This document shows positions 21,790-31,392 of a DNA stretch of 36,876 nucleotides, in pieces. Below the pieces are notes generated by a model, which made no database searches, was not told the DNA's origin, and saw only the letters and a list, made by a program, of their open reading frames with translations. The position numbers and the translations under genes are program-made. Source of the DNA: an uncultured Geobacter sp. (GTDB lineage: Bacteria; Desulfobacterota; Desulfuromonadia; Geobacterales; Geobacteraceae); NCBI GenBank assembly GCA_903915655.1, contig CAIWTU010000018.1, positions 1 to 36,876 on the forward strand. Reading direction: 5' to 3'. The first letter of the stretch is position 1. Every line of letters begins with the position of its first letter.

Positions 21790-22812
21790 TTACTGCAGGT
21801 ATTTTTCCACCAGTATCTCTGCGATCTGGACAGCATTGGTAGCAGCCCCTTTCCGGATATTGTCGGCAACAATCCAGAGATTAAGGCCATTAAGAATCGA
21901 CTCGTCTTCACGGATACGGCCAACAAACGTCAGGTCCTGACCGGCGGCATCGATAGGCATCGGATATACGCCTTTCGATACATCATCGACCAGCTTGCAG
22001 CCTGGAGCATTGCGGAAAAGCTCAAAAGCCTGTGCAACGGTAATCTTTTTTTCGGTTTCGATATTCACCGACTCGGAGTGGCCGTAAAAGACCGGAACTC
22101 GAACCGTAGTGGCTGTGACCCTTATATCATACTCCATAATCTTTCTGGTCTCATTGACCATCTTCATCTCTTCCTTGGTATAGCCATTCGGTTCGAAGGA
22201 ATCTATCTGTGGCAAACAGTTAAACGCTATCCGATGAGGGTAAACCTTCACTTCTGCAGGTCTGGCATTCAGCAGCTCGCCAGTCTGGGCCCTCAGCTCA
22301 TCTATGGCTTTCTTGCCTGTCCCGGAAACGGCCTGATAAGTCGAGACAACGATCCGTTTTATTATCCCGTAATCATGGATCGGTTTCAGCGCCACAACCA
22401 TCTGGATGGTCGAGCAGTTGGGATTGGCGATAATACCTTTTTTCCTGTATTGCGCGATGGCATGGGGATTCACTTCCGGGACAACCAACGGCACATCGGG
22501 GTCCATTCTCCAGGCGCTTGAATTGTCAATGCAAACGGCCCCGGCTTTTGCTGCAGAAGGGCAGAACTCCTCGGCACGGCTGCCGCCGGCAGAAAAAAGC
22601 GCAATGTCTACCCCCTCGAAGGAATCATGGCTCAAAAGCTCCACAGGGACAGGTTTCCCCTTGAATTCGAGAATTTTGCCGATGCTTCGCTCACTTGCAA
22701 GGTATTTGATCTTCCCGACAGGGAAGTTCCTTTCCACAAGGCATTCGATCATCTGATTTCCGACAGCGCCGGTGGCCCCGGCTATCGCTATGCTCCACTC
22801 TTTCTTTGCCAT
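21790..22812 (-). CDS. asd: Aspartate-semialdehyde dehydrogenase
   Basis: Asd reduces aspartyl phosphate to aspartate semialdehyde with NADPH, the branch point to lysine/diaminopimelate, methionine and threonine. The 340 residues start with the nucleotide motif IAIAGATGAVGNQMI. The phosphate-contacting segment SAGGSRAEEF and DNSSAWRMD follow, and the catalytic Cys lies in NPNCSTIQ (Cys 133). The His-bearing segment RVPVFYGHSESVNIE is near residue 243. ATG 22812 has AGGTG close upstream. It lies 89 bases after leuB and just before truA, likely one transcript. Confidence 0.97.
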   Translation of the reverse strand: MAKKEWSIAIAGATGAVGNQMIECLVERNFPVGKIKYLASERSIGKILEFKGKPVPVELLSHDSFEGVDIALFSAGGSRAEEFCPSAAKAGAVCIDNSSAWRMDPDVPLVVPEVNPHAIAQYRKKGIIANPNCSTIQMVVALKPIHDYGIIKRIVVSTYQAVSGTGKKAIDELRAQTGELLNARPAEVKVYPHRIAFNCLPQIDSFEPNGYTKEEMKMVNETRKIMEYDIRVTATTVRVPVFYGHSESVNIETEKKITVAQAFELFRNAPGCKLVDDVSKGVYPMPIDAAGQDLTFVGRIREDESILNGLNLWIVADNIRKGAATNAVQIAEILVEKYLQ

Positions 22813-22901
22813 CTTACACCTGTCTCCTCTCTGGATTGAGAACCGCTCAGTCAGACAATGAAAATGAATAACTGCAGTCTAAAAGCAGTCTATCCGGATC
22901 A

Positions 22902-23960
22902 TCAACTGACCGCCTTCGCAACCATATCACCAATTTCCGTGGTTGAATACCCCATTTTGCCGGCGCTCATGCTCTTCATCTGCTGCATGACGCCAACCAT
23001 TGCCGTCTCTACCGCTTCCGAGGCCTTCTTCTCACCGAGAGTATCCAGCATCATCATAACTGCGCCAATAGCTGCCATCGGGTTAATCACGTTCTTGCCG
23101 GTATATTTAGGAGCGCTGCCACCAATCGGCTCAAACATCGAGACGCCGGAAGGGTTTATATTTCCGCCTGAAGCAATGCCCATCCCCCCCTGAATCATGG
23201 CTCCCAGGTCCGTTATGATATCACCGAACAGATTATCGGTCACAATCACGTCAAACCACTCGGGGTTCTTGACCATCCACATGGTCGTTGCATCAACGTG
23301 GGCATATTCGCGCTTGATATCGGGAAAGTCCTGCTCGCCGACCTCGTGGAAGGTTCGCTCCCAAAGATCGAAGGCGTATGTAAGCACATTTGTCTTTCCG
23401 CAGAGGGTGAGAGTTTTTTTCTTGTTTCTTTTCCGTGCGCATTCAAATGCATAGCGGATACACCGCTCAACCCCCATACGGGTGTTTATGGATGTCTGGA
23501 TTGCGACTTCGTGGGGAGTCCCTTTACGCATATTCCCACCGGCGCCAACGTACAACCCCTCGGTATTTTCCCTCACGACCACAAAATCGATATGTTCGGG
23601 TCCCTTATCCTTCAGGGGGGTCTCCACGTTGGGGTAAAGCTTTATCGGGCGGAGGTTTATATACTGATCAAGTTCAAATCTGAGCTTCAGCAGGATACCC
23701 TTTTCCAGAATGCCAGGTTTCACATCGGGATGACCTATGGCGCCAAGGTATATTGCGTCGAACTGCCTCAAATCCGATACTGCGGTTTCCGGCAGAACCT
23801 CACCGGTTCTTAGATAACGCTCGCCGCCAAAATCAAAAGGGGTGAATTCCATTTTTATGTCGAATTTACTGTTGACTGCGTCAAGAACCTTAAGTCCCTC
23901 CCGAACAACCTCTGGACCCGTGCCGTCTCCACCGATAACCGCTATTTTATACATGCTCAT
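22902..23960 (-). CDS. leuB: 3-isopropylmalate dehydrogenase (actinobacterial-like type)
   Basis: LeuB oxidatively decarboxylates 3-isopropylmalate with NAD in leucine synthesis. The 352 residues show the family start [16 protein letters not shown], the substrate Arg segment [10 protein letters not shown], Lys in [10 protein letters not shown], and the metal-binding Asp of [33 protein letters not shown], with [13 protein letters not shown] after it, resembles the actinobacterial LeuB type more than the enterobacterial one. Homoisocitrate or tartrate dehydrogenases share RENTEG, so the substrate is inferred. Two nearby ATGs (23960, 23954) both have a GAGGAG-type site. A promoter and palindrome lie about 170 bases upstream. 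Confidence 0.88.
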   Translation of the reverse strand: MSMYKIAVIGGDGTGPEVVREGLKVLDAVNSKFDIKMEFTPFDFGGERYLRTGEVLPETAVSDLRQFDAIYLGAIGHPDVKPGILEKGILLKLRFELDQYINLRPIKLYPNVETPLKDKGPEHIDFVVVRENTEGLYVGAGGNMRKGTPHEVAIQTSINTRMGVERCIRYAFECARKRNKKKTLTLCGKTNVLTYAFDLWERTFHEVGEQDFPDIKREYAHVDATTMWMVKNPEWFDVIVTDNLFGDIITDLGAMIQGGMGIASGGNINPSGVSMFEPIGGSAPKYTGKNVINPMAAIGAVMMMLDTLGEKKASEAVETAMVGVMQQMKSMSAGKMGYSTTEIGDMVAKAVS

Positions 23961-24132
23961 CTCCTCTCCTCATATCCAGTTATACATGAACCCCTTGCAA
24001 AATGATTGTCATCCCCGAGCGCCTTTATCGGGGAGCCACTCTTTTCAGTCAGATCAAATTTGAATTCCGGATAGAAGACTGCCAGAATGACAAATATCTC
24101 GACTTTTGCGCGAGACGCACATGCTTGAAAAT

Positions 24133-24165
24133 TTTGTATACTATACAAATATTTTGTTATGTCAA
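24133..24165 (-). promoter_or_regulatory. Promoter overlapped by a 17-bp palindromic operator, upstream of leuB
   Basis: On the minus strand TTGACA (24160-24165), a 16-base spacer and TAGTAT (24138-24143) form a plausible sigma-70 promoter. The -10 box lies inside a perfect palindrome, TTTGTATA-c-TATACAAA (24133-24149). A dimeric repressor bound there would block polymerase. It would give leuB a 5' untranslated region of about 170 bases. The regulator is unknown. Confidence 0.65.
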
Positions 24166-24223
24166 CAAAATCCAGAACATAAAATCGAACCCGCTGCAAA
24201 AGCATCACACCATGCCGGTTGAT

Positions 24224-24498
24224 TTAACCACGAATCCGGAATTCCGCGAACTCTCCCGCATGATTTTCCGGTTTTAGGACAACTTCATCCACCCGTGCAC
24301 GGGGAGGCCCGATCCGGCACCATTCGACCAGTGCATTGACATCCCGCTCTTCCCCTTCGAAGCACCCCTCCAGATCTCCGTTCAGAAGATTTTTAACCCA
24401 ACCGGTCACATTGTGCTGAATGGCCTTCCCCATGGTGTAATAGCGAAAGTTAACCCCCTGCACAAGACCCTTTATGATAACCCTGGTCCGTATTTTCA

Positions 24499-24499
<1 letters not shown>
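24224..24499 (-). CDS. acyP: Acylphosphatase
   Basis: Acylphosphatase hydrolyses carboxyl-phosphate bonds of small acyl phosphates; its cellular role in bacteria is unclear. The 91 residues are the standard size. The phosphate cradle VQGVNFR with catalytic Arg 19 and the Asn of GWVKN (Asn 37) are both present. The ATG overlaps the ligA stop as TAATG, so it is probably translated by coupling with ligA. Confidence 0.95.
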
Positions 24500-26598
<2,099 letters not shown>

Positions 26599-26702
26599 CT
26601 ACCTCTTCAATGACAGAAATATGATCAGCTCCAGGCGGGAAAGGGGGCACAATTCCGGTAACCAGCGAAAATCGGGGGAAGGTAAAAAGATCTCCGGTAT
26701 CC

Positions 26703-27482
26703 TCAAATTATCCCGGTAATTTCTATCCGGGTGTCCCCCTCCCTGTCAATAGTCATAATTCCTTGCAGGGCATCCAGAGCTTCTCCGCGAGTCAGCCCCC
26801 CCTTTTTGCTCACGTATGCAGTCAGACTGAAACCCCATTTGTCCTGCTCCCCATTGCTGCGATAATCTTCTAGATACCTTTCAACGTCCAGCCCATCATG
26901 CATCGTCAGGGCAGCAATCTTGAGTAACTCACGCAAAGATTCCGCACCCTTCTCAATATCTTGCTGGAGCAGACAGCTTATATCGAAGTTATTTTTGGAA
27001 CTGTCAATAAATGAGCACGCACAACCCGACCTCCTGATTGCAGACTGTATTATTTTTACAGTTCTGTTCCTGGCCAGCAAGAGCAGCAGAGACCCTCCGG
27101 GCAATAAAAGGACGTTTACTATGAGCCGTGGAGAGACCAGAATAGAGACGCATCCAGAGACATGGTTGGATGCAAAGAAAGAAGAAAGGAGCTCCTTCAG
27201 AAGAAGAACGATTCCGGGTCGAAGGCTGGCGGACAACTTCTCAGGGAGAGGGTCGGCAATCAGCAGCGATTTCGTAAAGACAGGGGCGGTCCCTTCCTCC
27301 AGCCATTCTGGAGTTGTCTCCAGGGCAGTGGCAATTTTTTGCAGAGAAGCTCTATTCCGACCGCTATCCAAAGCAGCAACGTCCGCCGAAGTGTGATTCT
27401 GTTTTCCGCTCTTATCAACCAGGTCATACTGAGCCGAGCCTTTAAGTAAACGTAAAAATCTGATTCTATCTCCCATCAACAT
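26703..27482 (-). CDS. Protein with XRE-like helix-turn-helix N-terminus
   Basis: I do not recognise a specific family. Residues 3-70 resemble a Cro/CI-type DNA-binding domain: GDRIRFLRLLKGSAQ, then VAALDSGRNRASLQKIATAL, then PEWLEEGTAPVF. The remaining 190 residues are of unknown fold, with two hydrophobic stretches near 75-130 including NVLLLPGGSLLLLLARN. It may be a regulator with a sensing domain, or phage-derived in origin. ATG 27482 has GGGAGAG about six bases upstream; ATG 27476 is an alternative. It lies between ligA and the J-like protein gene on the same strand, with gaps of about 190 and 205 bases. Confidence 0.7.
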   Translation of the reverse strand: MLMGDRIRFLRLLKGSAQYDLVDKSGKQNHTSADVAALDSGRNRASLQKIATALETTPEWLEEGTAPVFTKSLLIADPLPEKLSASLRPGIVLLLKELLSSFFASNHVSGCVSILVSPRLIVNVLLLPGGSLLLLLARNRTVKIIQSAIRRSGCACSFIDSSKNNFDISCLLQQDIEKGAESLRELLKIAALTMHDGLDVERYLEDYRSNGEQDKWGFSLTAYVSKKGGLTRGEALDALQGIMTIDREGDTRIEITGII

Positions 27483-27628
27483 GATTACTCTCCCGGATCC
27501 TTTCTTGCCACTCGAAGTAGAACTAATCTACGTGATCCATATGGTATGAAATATTTTAATTTGTTTGCATCCATTAGCATTGACGCTTCGTTTTGCGCCA
27601 ATTCCGCGAATTTGAAGAAGTAAACCCA

Positions 27629-27656
27629 GCCGGGATGACTGGCCAGGCATCCCGGC
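27629..27656. repeat. Hairpin between the J-like gene and the XRE-like gene
   Basis: A 9-bp perfect inverted repeat (GCCGGGATG at 27629-27637, CATCCCGGC at 27648-27656) encloses a 10-base loop. No T tract follows on either strand, so it is not a clear intrinsic terminator. A Rho-dependent or mRNA-stabilising role is possible. Confidence 0.55.
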
Positions 27657-27687
27657 CACGGCGGCAATGATTACCAGCAGATAGAAA

Positions 27688-28260
27688 CTATAGGGTTCCG
27701 GACGGCAACAACTTGAGGAGCGCCGGTATCATATCGGGGAAGATGATTACTGCAGAAAAAACAAGGGTAACCGTCAGGAGAATGATCAGAATGATGACGT
27801 TCCTTTTCGTGAGATATTGCCTTATGAACTTTTCGATTCTGCCATATATGTGAGCTTTACATTTCGGGCATATTTTCAGCTCTTTGCTGATAAGACTGTA
27901 ACACGATGGACAGGTAACGGTCTTAACCTCCGGCACAACCACTTTAACATCAGGCTTCCTCAATTTTTTTACATCGGTCTTATTGCCAACCTGTTTCTCG
28001 TATTCTCTTGCGATAGAATTGTATGTGACCGACCCCTTGATGGTTTCGTATAACTCAGTGGTGACAGCCAGGCTTTTTTTTGCCTCTTCACGCAGATCCA
28101 GGTCGGGAGAAAAGAGGTTTTTCTTGTATTCCTTCGTCAGACAATTATAGGTGAATTCAATCTGCTCCGGTGAATCGGAGAGTGAGACCCCCATCGCCTG
28201 ATAGCAAAGAATAACATCCTTCAATTTATCGTCCCGCTCTTCAGTCTCGGAATTACTCAT
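27688..28260 (-). CDS. J-like domain, zinc-ribbon, C-terminal membrane helix protein
   Basis: An uncharacterised 190-residue protein. Residues about 12-80 are helical and resemble a degenerate DnaJ J domain (LCYQAMGVSLSDSPEQIEFTY, then LTKEYKK). The HPD motif needed to stimulate Hsp70 is absent; KNLFSPD occupies that loop. Four cysteines (CPSC 117-120, CPKC 131-134) form a zinc ribbon. A single hydrophobic helix at about 154-175 should place the C-terminus across the inner membrane. ATG 28260 has AGGAGG ten bases upstream, and a good promoter lies at 28364-28391. It could be a membrane-tethered adaptor. Confidence 0.8.
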   Translation of the reverse strand: MSNSETEERDDKLKDVILCYQAMGVSLSDSPEQIEFTYNCLTKEYKKNLFSPDLDLREEAKKSLAVTTELYETIKGSVTYNSIAREYEKQVGNKTDVKKLRKPDVKVVVPEVKTVTCPSCYSLISKELKICPKCKAHIYGRIEKFIRQYLTKRNVIILIILLTVTLVFSAVIIFPDMIPALLKLLPSGTL

Positions 28261-28363
28261 TTATCGTACACCTCCTTCTACCAGATACTTTTGCCCGGAT
28301 GACTGTATAGATCCGGCAGAGGCTCCCATTCGACAAACAGCCAATAAAACAGTATCATCGCTG

Positions 28364-28391
28364 ATTATACCAGAATTTCAGGCGGCGTAAA
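28364..28391 (-). promoter_or_regulatory. Extended -10 promoter for the J-like protein gene
   Basis: On the minus strand TGGTATAAT contains a perfect -10 (28364-28369) with the extended TGn. TTTACG (28386-28391), 16 bases upstream, is a 4/6 -35. It is about 100 bases before the ATG of the J-like gene. Confidence 0.7.
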
Positions 28392-28427
28392 ACCTTTATT
28401 CACCGAGCCTCTTCCAAAAGTCGAAAT

Positions 28428-28466
28428 AATCGGGATTCCGGCAAGCTTCCAACCGGAATCCCGATT
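28428..28466. repeat. 14-bp perfect inverted repeat
   Basis: AATCGGGATTCCGG at 28428-28441 pairs fully with 28453-28466 around an 11-base loop. The minus-strand side continues ATTATTTCGACTTTTGG, weakly T-rich. No gene on the minus strand reads into it, so it may instead stop transcription or be the remnant of a lost gene's terminator. Confidence 0.7.
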
Positions 28467-28709
28467 GCAACAAACTGAAAGGAGTGGACACCCCGATAGA
28501 GGGATTCGAGGATGATATCCATTTTGCAAGAGCCTCCACCGGCACGGCTATTAATTCTCCCCCCCTCCCCAATGATTGCATTCAGCTATGAATTAATTGC
28601 GCAGCTGGAATTACGCCTCTCCTGCCGCCAAAGGGAAGAAATGTTTCGGCCTGGCGCGAAAAACTTAATGCTATTCATGGAGTAAAGAGTCTCGATCGAG
28701 GGGGAGCAC

Positions 28710-28726
28710 TATGCAAAGTTTGCATA
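28710..28726. promoter_or_regulatory. 17-bp palindrome (operator candidate) upstream of pilV
   Basis: TATGCAAA-g-TTTGCATA is perfect over 17 bases and lies about 215 bases before the pilV ATG. A second short palindrome, CTCGATCGAG, is 10 bases to its left. The form suits a dimeric regulator. No adjacent promoter is clear, so the target is unproven. Confidence 0.5.
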
Positions 28727-28879
28727 CTGTTTTTATCAGACAAGGCCTACTAATATCTATAACCACCTGAAAAAGCGGCGCTTTCATCGGGAGCATAAGG
28801 CTAGGTCATTACGGCATGATTATTGCTGCGTTCATTTCGACTCCACAAAGATAAAGTTCGGCAAGATCGTACAGTTTTA

Positions 28880-28897
28880 CTGATACTCGCCTGATAC
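28880..28897 (+). promoter_or_regulatory. Paired CTGATAC direct repeats ahead of pilV
   Basis: CTGATAC at 28880-28886 recurs at 28891-28897, 11 bases apart, about one helical turn. A GATAAA follows at 28901 without a good -35 at the usual distance, as at activator-dependent promoters. The spacing suits a response regulator. This is inference only. Confidence 0.35.
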
Positions 28898-28940
28898 AAG
28901 GATAAAGCCGGTTTTACAGGCTGGGGACGAAGGGTGCCAT

Positions 28941-29465
28941 ATGTTACAAAATTTGCCGGGATATTGTGAAAATGATGCAGGGAGAGGGTTGTCTGAGCGT
29001 TTTTTTATCGGACTTCGCAATAACTGCAAGCCGGGAAAGGGGTGCGATTACCTGAAGAACCAGCAAGGATTCACGCTCATTGAGATTCTGGTTGCAATGA
29101 CCCTGATGGTGATCGGTCTCTTCGCCGTGATCGGCATGCAGACATTCGCGCTTCAAGCCAATTCGATTGCAAATCAGCTTTCGGTAGCAACTTCACTGGC
29201 GGGCGAAGCGCTCGAAGATATCTCTTCCAGCGCCTGGACATCAAACGGCGCGGCCATTACCAACGGTACCACTACATTGCCGTTCGACGCCTCTACCAAC
29301 TACGGAACCTATACCCATCAAAGCGCCGGAGTCTACACAACGACCTGTACTCCGACCCTGAATTCCCCTATAACAGGGATAGTACAGCTCGATATCACGG
29401 CAACCTATACCTTTAAAGGCAACACCAAAAGTGTCACCATGACCGGTTACAAGAGGGTGTTATGA
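28941..29465 (+). CDS. pilV: PilV-like type IV pilus minor pilin
   Basis: A prepilin of the type IV pilus machinery; such minor pilins prime pilus assembly in the inner membrane. The class III cleavage site is NQQG/FTLIEI, with Glu at mature position 5, then a hydrophobic helix (LVAMTLMVIGLFAVIGMQ) and EALEDI. From ATG 28941 (AAGGG six bases upstream) the leader would be 43 residues, unusually long. A shorter six-residue leader would arise from a CTG at 29052, which has AAAGGGG about nine bases upstream. It is first of the pilus operon, and its stop overlaps the pilW start (ATGA). Confidence 0.88.
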   Translation: MLQNLPGYCENDAGRGLSERFFIGLRNNCKPGKGCDYLKNQQGFTLIEILVAMTLMVIGLFAVIGMQTFALQANSIANQLSVATSLAGEALEDISSSAWTSNGAAITNGTTTLPFDASTNYGTYTHQSAGVYTTTCTPTLNSPITGIVQLDITATYTFKGNTKSVTMTGYKRVL

Positions 29466-30343
29466 GCAGAAAATTATCGGGGAATGGCGGGTTTACGCTG
29501 GTTGAACTCCTGGTGGTTGCGGGGATATTGGGACTCGTTATCGGAGCCATTTATTCCCTCTACCTGACTCACATGAGAGCCGCCTATACCCAGGACGAGG
29601 TGGTCGAGGTTCAGCAGAATCTGCGGATTGCCATGGGCGCGATCACCAGGGATCTCAAGATGGCAGGCGCCCTCCTCCCTTACGGAACTGACCCCGTATT
29701 TGGCACCAACTCCTCGGCAACCATAAACACCGGCGCCCCCACCGGCGCCATAGCCAGAATAAACGTGACCCAGGAGAGCACAGCCACCACCACTTTCAGC
29801 ACCACGGTGGAGTCGCCCGATGCCCTGGACAATTTCATAGTGGGGGACGCCGTGCGGATAATAAGGCCGTTCGACGGAGCCCAGCCCTTCTATACCGCAA
29901 CCCTGGGCAACTACACCACCATGCGGGTAAGTAACGTGGACAAGGCAAATTCAAACATCTCTCTGAAAAGGATTAACTCTGCGACTTTCAACGCCGGAGT
30001 AACCATAAAAAACGGCGATATCATAGCAAAAAAGAACGCTTACCCACAGTCAAGATACGATATAATAAGGTATTCTCTCGGTAGTTGCCCTGTCAATTCC
30101 GGGCTTAACGAAAGGTGCCTCTTTCGCGCCGTAAACGGCGGGACAGGGGACGTTGTCGCCTCGAATCTTTCCGGCATACTCTTTTCCTTCTTTACCGAGG
30201 TGAGCTACGGAACAACCGCGATAACGGCCGTCCAGGTAACCTTGGACGGTATAACGAGAAAGAAAGTCTCCTCCACCGATACACAATTCAAGAGCAGACA
30301 GCTTACCTCGATCGTAAAACTGAGAAACAGGAGATATTACTGA
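29462..30343 (+). CDS. pilW: PilW-like minor pilin
   Basis: A type IV prepilin of the PilW family, thought to join the tip or priming complex. The 293 residues have a short leader ending GNGG, cleaved before FTLVELLVV with Glu 5. The family sequence after the helix, QQNLRIAMGAITRDLKMAG, is clear near residue 55. The C-terminal half is beta-rich with two cysteines near 212 and 222. Its ATG overlaps the pilV stop by two bases. It ends one base before the pilX start. Confidence 0.92.
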   Translation: MSRKLSGNGGFTLVELLVVAGILGLVIGAIYSLYLTHMRAAYTQDEVVEVQQNLRIAMGAITRDLKMAGALLPYGTDPVFGTNSSATINTGAPTGAIARINVTQESTATTTFSTTVESPDALDNFIVGDAVRIIRPFDGAQPFYTATLGNYTTMRVSNVDKANSNISLKRINSATFNAGVTIKNGDIIAKKNAYPQSRYDIIRYSLGSCPVNSGLNERCLFRAVNGGTGDVVASNLSGILFSFFTEVSYGTTAITAVQVTLDGITRKKVSSTDTQFKSRQLTSIVKLRNRRYY

Positions 30344-30344
30344 G

Positions 30345-30938
30345 ATGGGAGCGAACAGTCAGATTGAATCCGGCAACAGGCTTGTCACGACCGGCAATGA
30401 GCGGGGTGTGGCGCTGATCATCGTACTGGCGATGCTCCTCCTTCTCAGCATCCTCGGGGCCTCCATGCTCGCCACCTCAACCTCGGAACTGAAGATCGCC
30501 GGCAACTACAGGAACAGCGAGGAGACCTTCTATACCGCTGATGCCGCAATGGAACTCGCCCACACCTACTCCGGCATCTATACGAATCTCGCTCTCGACT
30601 CCCCTTTCTGGCCCGTGAGCGGCAGTGGGCAGAATATGGAAGCAGACTTTGGTTCCCATGGGGCGAACACCAACAATCAGAAAAATCCCGATTACGCGAA
30701 CTATAACCGCGTATCCTTTACCGGCGCGAACGGCAACCCGAATACAGCTGACGTAAGGGTGGAACTGACCGGCAGCGGCAACCCTCCGGCAGGGTACGGC
30801 ATACAGGAAGACTCGGGGATAAGCCCCGGTTCAACCGGCTACAAGGCCAACTACTTTGCTGTTTCGGTAATAGCCTATGGCCCGAACGATACCACCTCAA
30901 AGCTGGAATCACAGCTCGCCAGAATTGTCCAGCAATGA
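30345..30938 (+). CDS. pilX: PilX-like minor pilin
   Basis: A PilX-type prepilin (PilX_N-like N-terminus). The 197 residues have the leader site GNERG before VALIIVLAMLLLLSILGASML. Position 5 of the mature protein is Ile, not Glu. Loss of Glu 5 is typical of the PilX/GspK class that sits at the pilus or pseudopilus tip. The following SELKIAGNYRNSEETFYTADAAMELA is the family signature. It starts one base after the pilW stop; a ribosome binding site AGGAG lies about 11 bases upstream. Confidence 0.92.
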   Translation: MGANSQIESGNRLVTTGNERGVALIIVLAMLLLLSILGASMLATSTSELKIAGNYRNSEETFYTADAAMELAHTYSGIYTNLALDSPFWPVSGSGQNMEADFGSHGANTNNQKNPDYANYNRVSFTGANGNPNTADVRVELTGSGNPPAGYGIQEDSGISPGSTGYKANYFAVSVIAYGPNDTTSKLESQLARIVQQ

Positions 30939-30968
30939 ATCTGGTCTCTATAGCTGAAAGGAGTCATT

Positions 30969-31325
30969 ATGAAAAATCGTCTCTCTTCTTTATTGCTTTT
31001 TATCTCCCTGCTCGTCTCCGCAACAACTATCACCGGGGTCTCGGCCGCAAAGGATCCCTATAATCCCGGGCAGACATATTCGGGGAAATACACGACCGCT
31101 GCCCTCTACTACAGGAGTCCTCGCAACCCCAACTGGTATCGCGGTCTCAGCGGCACATACCCGGATGGGGTACGCTGTCGGGACGCCCTCAACCATTTCA
31201 TGAACGACGGCAAATGGCAAGGCCATCTGAATACCGACGGTTCATGCGCCTCCCCGGCCGAGCCGTCGGAATGGGCTGTGGGAAACAGGCTGAACTACGA
31301 TGCTTCTTCCAGGGTCGCCCGATGA
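30969..31325 (+). CDS. Small secreted protein of unknown function between pilX and pilY1
   Basis: I do not recognise this protein. It has 118 residues: a signal peptide (KNRLSSLLLFISLLVSATT, cleavage near residue 26) and a mature part of about 92 residues. The mature part is rich in Tyr, Trp, Asn and Gly, with NPNWYRGLSGTYPDGVRC near residue 53 and two cysteines (70 and 93) that could form a disulfide. AAAGGAG is five bases before ATG 30969. Its place between pilX and pilY1 suggests a periplasmic or exported partner of the pilus tip; that is inference. Confidence 0.8.
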   Translation: MKNRLSSLLLFISLLVSATTITGVSAAKDPYNPGQTYSGKYTTAALYYRSPRNPNWYRGLSGTYPDGVRCRDALNHFMNDGKWQGHLNTDGSCASPAEPSEWAVGNRLNYDASSRVAR

Positions 31326-31392
31326 GGGGGAGATAACGCCTTGCTTCCGGAACCGTTCAACCATACCGGTTCCGCGCTACAGGAGACAGATC

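Larger units (their letters stand above)
28261..28940. other. 680-base non-coding region between the J-like gene and the pilus operon
   Basis: No credible gene is seen here. The left part holds the promoter of the minus-strand J-like gene. Further right are a 14-bp hairpin (28428-28466), a C7 run (28559-28565), a 10-bp palindrome CTCGATCGAG (28691-28700), a 17-bp palindrome (28710-28726), and paired CTGATAC repeats (28880-28897). No convincing sigma-70, sigma-54 or c-di-GMP riboswitch sequence was found ahead of pilV. Confidence 0.7.

Noticed and set aside
27485-27667. 60-codon minus-strand frame in the gap before the XRE-like gene
   Set aside because: No ribosome binding site or similarity, and it spans the hairpin at 27629-27656.
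28655-28675. Possible sigma-54 promoter (CTGGCGCG...)
   Set aside because: The GG is present but no GC occurs at the required spacing downstream.
28740-28820. Possible c-di-GMP riboswitch ahead of pilV
   Set aside because: The conserved core segments of that riboswitch class are not found.
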